Shown: positions 33,085 to 44,154 of the stretch, piece after piece
How positions within the stretch are numbered: the stretch's first letter is position 1
Layout: the number at the start of each line of letters is the position of its first letter
From: Incurvaria masculella
Lineage: Eukaryota; Arthropoda; Insecta; Lepidoptera; Incurvariidae
Assembly: GCA_946894095.1 (NCBI GenBank)
Contig: OX335653.1
Span: 15,815,001 to 15,879,000 of the forward strand
Direction: 5' to 3'
Length of the DNA: 64,000 bases
The notes under the pieces: model-generated
What the model was told of the DNA's origin: nothing
The model's database searches: none
The model's input: only the letters and a program-made list of their open reading frames with translations
Program-made: the position numbers and the translations under genes

Positions 33085-34245
33085 TGTAAGCGTTATCGCG
33101 TGCCTAGCTTTCGCAGGTCAATTGCACCAAAGCAGTCTACGCTCAGAGCGCCGCCGACGGGCGACAAGTTGAGTCATTAATAAGAGAGGTGGAGAAATCG
33201 GCATGCTTGTCACGCGCCCGAACTGTTGCCAACTCGCCGGAGCAATTATATGGAGTGGAGCTCAACTTCTCTCGCAGTGGTGCCAGTTGCCTGCGGAGGC
33301 TTTTCCTTAGAGCAGAAGGCAGAGAAGATAACGTTCTGATATTTTTTACATTTTTAGCTGAGGCTGAGTTCGAATCCTTTTTTACTGTGTGGGTTTCGGG
33401 TACGCAAAAAGAATACAGTTGGGTCCACTGAATTTCTTTTCGTGAATGTCTGTGGCTCAGAAACTGCAGGGTTTATTTGTCTTATGTGCTTACCGTGGTT
33501 TTTAAAAAGGGTCATTTTGACGATATAGACGAAAGAACAAATCAAATAAGAGGCAGTTATGCAGTCGCACACTGTAATCAACAACAGTACACAGTACCAC
33601 GTACCATACGGACCAATGAATCCAACTACGGGTTGTTCGCCGGTTTTGCGAGCAGCCTCCTTACAGCGGCAGTGCGAATACGCAAAATTTGAGGATGGTG
33701 CCGCGGTACGTGTAGGTGCACCCCCGTCATTTCTAAAGCGTGATTACGAAGCCGTTTTTTATCCACCTACATCCAGCACGGACCAATCTGTGTCGACACG
33801 ATAGGTCAACTTTTGACAGCTGCGGGTTCATTCACGCAGCGACCTCCCCGCATTTGACAGTTCTTTGGCGTTTCGTAATACCTATTCGACGCGAAATGTA
33901 TGGAGTTGACCTAATTGCTGCGGGTAGCGCTGAGTGCCGCACCGTTTGTGAATGCATCGATTTCGTAATCGCAAAAGCTGTCATATTGCTGTAAGTACAG
34001 CAACCTACACCCAATTTTGTGCTTCTTAATTGAACTGCGGTTCGGGTGTGATTTGGCCCCTCTACTAACGCTAGTCGTTATGCGATAGGGCTATGCCATT
34101 CTGCGAGCAAGCAGAGGTATTATGCTTCCCTTGCTCTGGACTTCAAATCTTATTTTAAGAAATCATATAATTCTGAAGACAGATTGTCCTTACAAACAGA
34201 GCTATAAAGATATTTTTGAACGAGTTGAAATAACAATAGCAAGAT
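33085..34245. other. Mixed-composition stretch, no gene assigned
   Basis: GC-richer parts (33,120-33,330; 33,600-33,800) have several overlapping short open frames but no recognisable protein family or paired splice signals. It lies inside the exon a to exon b intron. Confidence 0.4.
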
Positions 34246-34278
34246 GGAAGCGACAACATATCGATTGATCCCACTGAA

Positions 34279-34586
34279 CAAAACCGACCAAGTGCGAGTC
34301 GGACTCGCACACGAAGGGTTCCGTACCATCGTAGAAAAAAAAAACAAAAAAATCACGTTTTTTTGTATGGGAGCCCCCTTTAATTTTAATTATTTTTTAA
34401 TCTTACCTATTTGTTGTTATAGCGGCAAAATAAATACACACTCTGTGAAAATTTCAGCTGTCTACCTGTTACGGTTACTGAGATACAGCCCTGTGACAGA
34501 CGGACAGACGGACGGACGGACGGACGGACAGCGGAGCCTTAGTAATAGGGTTCCGTTTTCGCCCTTTGGGTACGGAACCCTAAAAA
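34279..34586 (+). mobile_element. Family A repeat, copy 4
   Basis: Complete copy (caagtgcgagtcggactcgc start; ggtacggaaccctaaaaa end) with a gacggacagacggacgg array at 34,495-34,531. Confidence 0.95.
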
Positions 34587-34850
34587 CCACCCCCCACAAC
34601 CAACGAACAGTATATTTGCCCGTGCTCTTGCCGAATTCAAGGAGACGGAGGAGCCCCCGGGTGAAACTTTCTTTGTTCTGCGACCCCATTCAATGAATAT
34701 TATAATGAATGATTAACACATTTACCTTCTGTGTCGTCGATGTGGCGTGCTGGAGAGGACAGCCGGGGCGGAAAGGGGGTGGGAGCAAGTCCGTCTGTGA
34801 GTTAATTACTTAGTGACTTCGGCCCGAACTTTAGTGCCGCTGGCGTGCGG

Positions 34851-35478
34851 GACTGCTCACGGAGAGTCTACATTGATTGTGATTCCGTTGTAACTATTGA
34901 ATAAGGAAGGACGGGATTGACGATCAAAACTCATCCCGTGTTCGACTCTCACTCAAACTCATTCAGGTATTCCGACCCAAGGAACAGCTTGTATGCGTAA
35001 CGAAATGGAGTTATCCAACTCAGAAGGAGAAAGAAAGTGGTGCGTGATCGTGGGGTTACCGGCGTAAGATGTGAGAAATATGCGACGGAATTCGATCAAT
35101 TCTGAACCAATTCTGTCTATGTCATAATTTCTGCGCTCTTATTAGGTAGAATATTTAGCAGGACTGCTCACGGACAGTCTACATTGATTGTGGTTCCGTT
35201 GTACCTATTGAATAGGGAAGGACGGGTTTGGCGATCAAAACTTATTCCGTGTTCGACTCTCACTCAAACTCATTCACGTATTCCGACCCAAGGAACAGCA
35301 TGTATGCGTAACGAAATGGAGTTATCCAACTCAGAAGGAGAAAGAAAGTGGTTCATGATCGTGAGGTTACCGGCGTAAGATTTGAGAAAATATGCGACGG
35401 AATTCGATCAATTCTGAACCTATCAGAAGCATCTATGTCATACCTTCTGTGCTCTTATTATGTAGAATATTCAGCATC
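34851..35478 (-). repeat. ~311 bp tandem duplication containing SINE-like linker
   Basis: Two direct copies, 34,851-35,161 and 35,162-35,478, each starting gactgctcacgga. Each contains cgaaatggagttatccaact then agaaggagaaagaaagtgg, which resembles the reverse-strand linker of the tRNA-head family B SINE (46,640-46,690). A short inverted match to gaattcgatcaattctga follows at ~35,495. Confidence 0.85.
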
Positions 35479-35811
35479 TACTTCTGATTGTTTCAGAATT
35501 GATCGAATTCGCTCACATATTCCTCCCTCTGGCATAAAAGGCAAGTCCCTGCGCCCACGAGCTACGCGCCGCTCAAATAAAAAAAAACATGATCTACGAA
35601 GTACTACATAAATCTGGTCTTGGTACGTTTTGTATTACACCCGGGCATAGACAAATATGACACGGCACGTCGATTTCCATCGCTTCGGCTCGGCGTATTG
35701 GTTTCGTCCTTATTTCGTCACTTATTCGCTCTACATGTGAAGACCATCTTAACATATCCTTCTCAATTCTCGTTACTACTAATTGTTTCAGTTGAAAATG
35801 CACTCTGCTGG

Positions 35812-36018
35812 CCTATTCCTGGAATTCTGTGATCAGGAATCAGGATTCCTAAGTCTAAAAAGCGATTGTTTCAACGAAACATTTTCCCAATCGCGATTGT
35901 TTAGCGATAAAATTTAAATACTATGCTCCGGAATCTTTTTGTCAAGAAAATCGCTTTTAAACTCACTATAAAAGTCGTTTTCTCAGGACTCAGGATCCTG
36001 ATTACGGAATTCCTGGAA
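35812..36018. mobile_element. MITE family F, copy 1
   Basis: Ends ttcctggaattctgtgatca and tgattacggaattcctgg are inverted. The interior has aagcgattgtttc, atactatgctccgg and tcaagaaaatcgctttt. Other copies: 43,137-43,339, 55,848-56,058, 59,072-59,376. Confidence 0.75.
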
Positions 36019-37600
36019 AAGTCCTGCAGATCCAGCTGTTGTGGAACTTTTCCGGGAACTCACTCGGCAAAGTTACTTCAAAGAACCCATTTCTATTGCA
36101 TTTATTCTAAACTATCTACCGAGCTATCTATAGTATTCAAAATATTTCCCCGGTACTAAATATCTAAGCAGGTTTTGCAATTCCTTCACTTTTAAAATGT
36201 TTTAAAATTTAAAAGGATCGATGCTGAACTTACAACATTGTGCTCAATCCTACAATATAGAACAATGTTGAATTATAAAAGTTATCCCAAGTTACATTTA
36301 CTGAAATTTCTTAAGTTTGTATGGTTCATCATTAGAGTAATTGCAATATCAATTACATATGAATACGGACAAGCTGCCATTACAGATTTCCTAGGTAACT
36401 TTAGTCCAGGGTTTATTAACCTTTTTGTAGTCGTGGACCCCTTGCGAAATTTCCTAATTATTACGAAAAGGAGGAAAGAAAACCAGGCATTTTGAAAAAA
36501 CTAGTTCAGTATATTTATTTCCACAGAAAAAGTAAACATACATGTTTTTAAACATCGACCCCAAGCACTATTGCCACGGACACCCAAGGGGTCCATAGAC
36601 CCTAGGTTAAAAAACCCTGTTTGGGTCGATTGTGTATTGTTTCAGCTGAAGAAACTTTTCTTAATTAAAATTCCTTCTTTATTTATAGTCCGAAATTTTA
36701 TTACCACTACTCACTCACACAATTATATTGACATAAACTTATTATCTATGTATCTGTCATTCAGAAGTGTTATTCGGCCACTTATTTGCTATATAAATTG
36801 CTATGGATGACGAATATACACCAAAGGTCATGATATTAGCCAAACATAGCACATAGGAGCTAGGTGTTTTCCCATGCCCTCCCTGAATTGCCCGGGTGCC
36901 ATTGAAGAGGATGAAACGGTTACCACAATATTTCATTCAATGCGAAAGAGCCAATCCAGGTTAGATGAACCGTACCCACTATCTTGCCCGTGGGCTGGAT
37001 TAGTCCCAAACGAGTTGGTCTCTTCCGCATACTGGGTCGATTTTAGACCAAGAGTAGTTGTGAGACAAAATAGTTATAATATAAAAATAAAAATACTATG
37101 TCTTTTCCATGGATTTCCTATTTTTTAAGTTTTGTTTTCGTCTGAGTTTTCGTTTGACGTTGGGTCGTCAAATAGCGTCTAGTATTCTATTAAACTTGAA
37201 AAAAACATGCCTTAGAACATTATAAATGTTTGATGGACTGTAATAAGGTTGGCCTTAAATGAAATCTATTTTATAATAGAAAAAAAAAGTACCCTAACGG
37301 ATTCCTTTTTACAGTATTTGCCATTTTACGAAATTGAGAATCGAATCTCAAACCTCGCATTTAACTAACTCATAATAAGAAATATTAAGCTTTATATTCT
37401 ACATGAAAACGATAACCGATAAGATTTATTGCCGAAATTATAGAATATAGATACTTTTCGCGCGCCCGCACTAAACAAAAATACTTTGGGCTTTAAATGG
37501 CTACCAACTATAAATTAAGATATAATCTACTATGGAACTCAAATAACAGGCCTGATAATATGTGGAAATAATCTCGAGTAGAATATGCTTTAATAATTCA
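36019..37600. other. Non-coding stretch in the A2M-like intron
   Basis: AT-rich, with chance open frames only. A segment at 37,225-37,320 resembles 3,530-3,620 and is probably a shared retroelement tail. Confidence 0.4.
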
Positions 37601-37674
37601 TTTATAATTATTATCACACTCTGCCTAATGGCAATGAAGTCAAAAGAAAGGTTGCGGTCGGATAATTCATAGCT

Positions 37675-37830
37675 CACGTGCCGCCCGCCCGGTCGCGGCG
37701 TGTCGTTCCGCTGGGCGGCGCCGCCCAGTTCCGGCCGGCGGACAGCTGTGGGCGGGACGGCTGGAACTTCCGACAGTGATTTATACCCGGGCGCGCTTCC
37801 GCAGCCTGTGCATATTGCAACGTCAAAAGT
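37675..37830. other. CpG-rich island with 18-bp palindrome
   Basis: A sharp GC-rich island in AT-rich DNA: a CACGTG E-box (37,675-37,680), the perfect palindrome ctgggcggcgccgcccag (37,711-37,728) and a tttata box near 37,780. It could be a promoter or enhancer, or part of an unrecognised element. Confidence 0.35.
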
Positions 37831-37958
37831 TGGTGCGTAGATGGCTTTAGCTTGTTTACGAAATGTCACTACAATAGACGCTCTTGGCATAAAAAGAAAG
37901 GATTTGAGATAAAAGTGTTTGTGAACGTGCTATTATGTTTAAATTGTTGAAAAAAGTT

Positions 37959-38040
37959 CTTATATTATATATTTTTATTTGTATTATATATTTATAATAT
38001 TATATATTTATTTATATTATATATTTATAAATAAATATAG
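37959..38040. repeat. AT minisatellite
   Basis: Repeats of tattatatattta-type units, about 80 bp. Confidence 0.8.
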
Positions 38041-38204
38041 ATTTACAAACTTAACCTCAAACCTTTTTTCCGATGGTAGAGTGTACAGAAGATTTCGGCC
38101 TTTTGTCTTATTTTTATATCTTTAAATTTAACGATGCAATAAAAGATCTTTGATAAATATACTTTTTCTTGCTAAGCACGTACATCGTTTTTTCCAAGTA
38201 ATGT

Positions 38205-38262
38205 GATATGTATAATCGACCGTGAAGCAAGAACACATTAATTAACCTGTAAAAAAGTATCT
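38205..38262 (+). mobile_element. Repeat D fragment
   Basis: gtgatatgtataatcgaccg then tgaagcaagaacacattaat matches the tail part of repeat D (6,392; 52,774). Confidence 0.6.
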
Positions 38263-38422
38263 TTGAGTTTTCTGATATCCTGCAATTTTAAAGGAAAAAA
38301 TGGATTCTTCTTTAAAAAAAAAACAACCTATTTATCCTAGATGCATGTTAAGATACCTGCTTTTTCAATAAGATATAAGTTTAAAACATTTACTTTAAAG
38401 TTACCTCAAAAAAGTTCTTTCT

Positions 38423-39184
38423 ATGAATGTTTTGAAGAATACACATATATGGTTTTCCGCTAATGGCCTTATCCTAAATCGTAACAAAACAAATTGTGTT
38501 TATTTCAGTATCTTGGAAAACAAAATTAGCACGGAACATCTAAAAATAAATTTTTATAACGATATTTTAAGTTTCGCGAACCAAACCAAATTTCTCGGAT
38601 TTATCTTAGATAATACTCTAAGGTGGAACGTACAAATTGATTCAGTCTGTGAAAAACTCGTCAAGGCATGCCACTGTCTCAACATTCTCACAAAATCTTG
38701 CGACCTAAATGCTCTTAAACACGCATACTATGGCTATCTATTCTCGATACTATCCAACGGTATCGAGTTTTGGGGTACTAATGGGAGTATAGAGAGAGTA
38801 TTTAAACTACAAAAGAGAGCATTGAGAACTATTACAAAATCGAAGTGGGACGCCAGTTGCCGTCCTTTATTCAAATCTCTTAAATTTCTGACAGTTTACG
38901 ATATTTATGTAAAAAAAGTAGCACTATTTTTCCGGAGCAACCCTCAGGAATTTGACTGTCTACAACACATTTACAATACAAGAAATAGAAGTCAGCTGCA
39001 GCAAGTAAAGCACAAAACAAAAAAAATTCAAACTGGCTTACATTTTAATGCCACAAATATTTATAATAAGCTACCAGAAAACATCAGAAATGAAAAAATA
39101 AATCATAAATATAAAAAAAAGTTACATGACTGGCTGTTAAGTAATTCATTTTACAATCTCAACTATTTTAGAATTATTAGTTAA
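38423..39184 (+). pseudogene. Non-LTR retrotransposon (Jockey/CR1-type), 3' half of RT
   Basis: An uninterrupted 253-codon frame encoding the C-terminal end of a reverse transcriptase. It begins at WFSANGLILNRNKTNCVYFS, the conserved block after the catalytic centre, continues with TKFLGFILDNTLRW and then YYGYLFSILSNGIEFWG, RVFKLQKRALRTI and HIYNTRNRSQL, ending at a TAA. The catalytic FADD-type motif and endonuclease lie 5' and are absent, so it is a 5'-truncated insertion. A 3' tail with atctgattaaaatatctgca lies at about 39,310-39,350. The lack of stops suggests a fairly recent insertion. Cellular function is not expected. Confidence 0.9.
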
Positions 39185-39359
39185 ATTAAGTTTTTTTCTT
39201 AAACTTATATAAAATAGGTATAGTATATACACATGTAGGTACTTTATACTCATTTCAAACTCGACAAAGGTAAATACTAAGAATATTTGTACTATACATT
39301 CTGTGTACTTTATCTGATTAAAATATCTGCATCTGAATCTGATTTAGTTTTTTTATGTT

Positions 39360-41485
39360 ATTATTACTCGTGCCGTTTTTTATCGTGGCAAGTAGATTTT
39401 AGTCGGCGCAAGCAGGTTGACACACGCAAGTCGCTGCATTTAAACTCGCAGCGAATACTCGTCGCTTTTGACTTATGCTTTAGTGTCAAAAAACATAGTA
39501 TTATTACATTTAGAACTGCTGTGAATTTTAATAAAACAAACCCCCTTTAAATAGATAGTTACTTAGTTATATGCACATAGAACATTAAATATTATTTCGC
39601 ACACGCAGAAGCCACATTATCTCGAAATTTACAATCTGCGTAAATCTAATGGCGCCGAGGGTCGAAAAGGGGTCGTGCTCCTAACGACAATTTAATTCCC
39701 ATTTACATGAAAGTAAAGTTACAATCGGCGCATTGATTAAATTGTTGTTTCGTCCTGGGAGGTGACAGGGAATAATCATTTTGTTAATTCCAGTAGAGTT
39801 CCATGGTTATGAGGATAGTAAATAATGAAATATAAAAATATAATAATGATATGAAAATAATAATAGGGAAAATTGGTGCTTAATATTGAACAGTGCCCAT
39901 AACTAATCTCTTTTTAGCTCCTAAGGGTTACAGCTCACAACCGTGTTGGCATAGTGTTATATATTTTTTCTTTGTAACTGAAAGAGTTCATTCCCGATAC
40001 TGCGGGCGATAGCAACCATTTCGGAATTTAAAACATATGGTCAAAGTCTACGTCTGAATGTTTTAATTTTTGAAATTTACTTTTCAGGTTGGAAAACATT
40101 AGCTAATGCACGTTGGAAAATAGTTATTTTTAGATTATTTTGATTAAAAAATGCAGATCTTTACATACAAAAACATACGGACAGGGAATGAAAATTCGTT
40201 GAAGTGATAATTTTTATATTTATTAAAATCTGATAACTTTTAGGGGTAAGAAAAAGTCAGGGCCTTGATGACGATTTCGCTAGATTAAATGCAGTCGCCA
40301 TGAAAAATTGTACCTTGTACAATGGACAAAGAATGCATTTCTTATAATTTTCAAATCTTAGATATCCTGTTACTTTACAACAGCCTTAACTAATTGGCGA
40401 CCGAAGATGCTCACGGCCTTTTATTTCAATGAACTCACAGCTTCATTTGATTTAATTTGGGTACTTAATCGGTACAGAAATTGAGGGAACTGTATCAAGC
40501 AAGGTATTTACTGGAGGCAACTCCTGGCGACTCCTGCATGTCAGGAGGACAAATATTTCTGACGTTGGCCTCACCGTATAAGTCACGTATGTCCAGATGT
40601 ATACATTGCTCTGCCAAGGAGACATTATTAGTAAAGATGGAACTTACCAAGAGTCATTCATCATCCGTCATGCATCCAATTGTATGCATGGTCACCATTT
40701 TTTCCGCCAAATGCGGACAGTCCTTTTCTGTCAGTCGATACAGTATATTATTCAAATATTACGACAAGCTGTAGGTTGGTGAATCAATTTGACTGACAAT
40801 TATTTATTGAATGAATGTCTGGGTTGTAGATCCTAAGTATAGTGGTATAGTTTAGTACGGTTGACCTTGTCAACAGAGAACAGAATATCTTGCTTGTAAT
40901 ATGAGTCGTAGGATTGTGATGCTACTAGTATGAACTAGTATAAGCAAATGAAGACAGTATATCTTGAGGCATCGTACGAGAAAAGAGTTGGCGCACTGTT
41001 TATGCACAGTTTTTTCTGAATGAAGACCAATAAAAATTAAAAATTACTAAACTTAAATTATAGGGCAAGTTGGAGGATGTTAAATTACTCTAGAAAAAAA
41101 TATGAAAAAACATAAGATCCTCGGAAGGTTAATGCATTTTATTAAATTCCTTGAATGACAATTTAGAAAAAATATTAAAAATATATTTAAGCAGAAAAAT
41201 ACAGGTCCCGCTGTTAGTTTTAAGTATTTTTTGGCCCTATTACAATGTAGAAATACCCTCGTACCGCCGCAATGAAAATATTTTATCGTTACTGCTTTCT
41301 CGTGAACGAGGTGGGCAAATTGCTCAGTGGAGCGAGAAATTAAACTATTCTCTGCTGCCAATTATTAAGTTCTTCGTTGATAACTAATATTGGCTGTTCA
41401 TTGCTTCACCTGGCTGCTCCTCGAATAACTTTTCCTTTGTGTAAATTGCTTTATCGATGTCAAGGCAAGGACAGTATTTTATTTA
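39360..41485. other. Non-coding stretch in the A2M-like intron
   Basis: AT-rich with no supported gene. A slightly richer segment (40,480-40,780) has two overlapping open frames but no recognisable domain or splice signals. Confidence 0.4.
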
Positions 41486-41758
41486 TTTTTAGGGTTCCGT
41501 ACCCAAAGGGTGTCAACGGAACCCTATTACTAAGCCTTCGCTGTCCGTCCGTCCATCCGTCTGTCACAGGGCTGTATCTTAGTAACCGTAACATATAGAC
41601 AGCTGAAATGTTCACAGAGTGTGTATATATTTTGCCGCTATAACAACAAATAGATGAAAGAAACATGCAAAATAAAAATGATTTTTGTGTAAACTCTTTT
41701 ACGATGGTACGGAACCCTTTGTGTGCGTGTCCGACTCGCTCTTGACCGGTTTTTTTTA
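41486..41758 (-). mobile_element. Family A repeat, copy 5
   Basis: Reverse-strand copy: tttttagggttccgtaccca at the left, gtccgactcgctcttgaccg at the right, with a short tccgtccgtcc block. Confidence 0.93.
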
Positions 41759-42254
41759 GTAAAATTTACCCGGGCGGGTTAAATGGAAGACAGTCCGCAT
41801 TGAACAATGAATTAATAAACTATTTAGCTAGCAGATTTTACAAACATAAACATAAAATAAATAAAAACAGCAGAGCAGTAAATGTATTTGTTTAAAGGCA
41901 ATGTAAAGTTTTTTGAAATCGTGCGTGTAACACCCCGTAAGCACCCGATCACATTGAGTTTCATACGGGCGTAAGTTTAAAGCACATTTTAATATTTATA
42001 AAAATAACTAAAACTTATTGATTGATTACACTAGTTTACAAATTTTAAAAAAAGTCATGTCCTTTCAATGAATTCCATATCGTTGTATTTAGTAGTAATA
42101 ACTAAACACAAACATGTATTTGTTTTATTTCTATCACGTCTATAATTCAAGTTCTTATAACATCTTATTTTAAAACTACACATAAGTTTTTTCGATTTTA
42201 TTTTAAAATTTCGATGCTGTGCAGTGTTCAGTTAAACAAATACTTGTTTTTAAA

Positions 42255-42495
42255 ATGTCAAAAAGGTTGTGTAAAGTACATTATGATCGGTTTTGTTATG
42301 TTTGTGGTGAATTTATAATATCTAAAAAAAGATATCCCATAACGGAATCACTTAAAGATGCATATTTCGGTTATTTCAAAATATCGGTCTGTCACCAGGA
42401 CAAAACATGGCCCCTCACGTTTTCTGTGAAAGATGCAGAAAAACTCTAAGCTCTTGGGCTGCAGGTGAAAAAAGATTTTTTAATTTTCATAATCA
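42255..42495 (+). pseudogene. Zinc-binding N-terminal domain of a repetitive arthropod protein, frameshifted
   Basis: The frame from ATG at 42,255 reads MSKRLCKVHYDRFCYVCGEF, then YFGYFKISVCHQDKTW, and breaks at 42,409-42,411. In the next frame it continues with a P-H-V-F-C-E-R-C-R block and LSSWAAGEKR (~42,412-42,480). The C-x2-C ... C-x2-C spacing with the QDKxW ... C-x2-C-x4-L..W pattern resembles the N-terminus of a protein found in many near-identical copies in arthropod genomes and probably tied to a mobile element. Loss of one base explains the shift. No downstream domain follows. Confidence 0.5.
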
Positions 42496-42499
42496 ATGT

Positions 42500-43135
42500 T
42501 ACGGAGGTAACCCTCTAACTGCGAAAATGATTGTTACTTTTGTCTCACTAATTCATTTTCGTTGACGAAAACATGACGTGTTAGATTTTTTTATTATTTC
42601 TGAATCTCAGTGCACCTCGATTGTTAAGAAAAAAAACGTTTCATTCAAAGGACAAAAACTTTGTAAACTAGTGTTATTTAGCTGCATTTGAAACATATAA
42701 TTTTATTTATCTGAGGCTCCCAATTATGGTTGGACAATCAATCTACAAATGTACTTTTAGATTATCGAAATTCGTTGTAGTTATTTTTTTTTCAAATTAA
42801 ATGTTGTTTTACTTAGGCCCTTATGGAACTAAATGCAATAAGGGAGTGTTACCCTATTACATAGACGACTTACGACTTACGACATTTGACTTACGCCAAA
42901 TGAAGTGAATTAGAACGTTATATTGCACGCCTAGGCCTTTTATTGGAATGGTCACTTGTAAATATCAATATAAATATATTCTTGATCTATATTATTCTCA
43001 TCATCATTATACTCATAAGAATAAAAGAAACTTAACGCGCCGTTAATATAGATACATATTCCTTCAGTCTACTCATTGTATTGTGTTGAAATTATATTCA
43101 CAGATTACGGTAGTTTAATTTCTTGCTATTAGCAG
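42500..43135. other. AT-rich non-coding stretch
   Basis: Includes a short imperfect repeat agacgacttacgacttacga at ~42,863. No gene recognised. Confidence 0.4.
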
Positions 43136-43136
43136 G

Positions 43137-43339
43137 CCTCCTGGAATTCCGTAATCAGTAACCACGAATCCTGAGTCTCGAAAACCGCTTTTATAGCGGT
43201 TTTCAAAGCGATTTTCTTGACGAAAATATTCCGGAGCATAGTATTTCAATTAATCAAGGTTTTCCGTCAAAAAAATCGCTTTGAAAACCGCTGTAAAAGC
43301 GATTTTCTATGCTCAGGATTAGGAATAGGCCTGTTGTTA
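43137..43339. mobile_element. MITE family F, copy 2
   Basis: Left ggaattccgtaatcagtaac, right ctcaggattaggaataggcc, with the interior aaccgcttttatagcggttt and its inverted match. Confidence 0.75.
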
Positions 43340-43435
43340 TTATTTAACTTGTTACTTTCCAATTTCATTGTAACTTTGGTTGTGTCAATTTTATTATATG
43401 CTTACTATTTTATCTGTATTACGAAAGGTAAAATA

Positions 43436-43716
43436 TTTTTTTTTATGTTACTGGTCATGGATGCCTAATACCACAAGTTCTGTCATGGTATTAGCCCAAC
43501 ACACCACATGGGAACTAGGTGCCATGCCAGGACCTTCCTTATATTGCACGGCTACATTGAACTGGATGGAAAACACGGACAATTTTCATTGCCGCTTCGA
43601 ACATCGTTCATCCAATGCGATGGTACCAACCCGGGCGGGACCAGACCGGACCCAGCGTTGCTTAACTTCGGAGAGCGATCGCCGAAGTGTCGCGCCACTG
43701 GGCCACTGAGGCTGAC
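43436..43716 (-). mobile_element. SINE family B, 5S-type head, internal deletion
   Basis: Reverse-strand copy with the body (cctaataccacaag... to caacccgggcggga) joined directly to the 5S-like segment (cagcgttgcttaacttcgga) and the A-box start. About 107 bp between head and body, present at 59,465-59,844, are missing. Confidence 0.88.
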
Positions 43717-44154
43717 ATAAAATAGGTTAATATTAATTTTAGGGCTCCATTATATAATAATGAAGAACAGTCCGAACCCTTATTGAATGTGTTGTTCGTC
43801 CATCTGTCTAGATCCCTTTTCTCAAGTATTAATTAGAAATTTGAATCAAAGCCTAAACAGTCCGTAGTTAGGGTCTTTAGAAAAAAATATGTAAAATTGC
43901 CACACAGCGCTTATGGAGGAAGTTATCAAGCTTCGAAATTAATTAGATCATAATTTCTATCAATTTAGAATAAGATGTCATTATGGTAGACAAAAGTTTG
44001 CGATTCACCAATAATTTTATTTTTGAGCAGCAGTAATCAATCAATCACTGTAAACTAGTTTGTAAGTATCAATGAAAACAAATAATAATACAACAACCAA
44101 CCTGGCGCAGTTTCTTGTCGGCTCTTCTTGGCCCGAAGTAATCGAACAGACAGG
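43717..44154. other. AT-rich non-coding stretch
   Basis: No gene or repeat recognised. Confidence 0.4.

Noticed and set aside
40480..40782. Possible immunoglobulin-type exon
   Set aside because: A short WRLLxV-like stretch was suggestive, but a stop follows, the disulphide pattern is missing and no splice pair fits.
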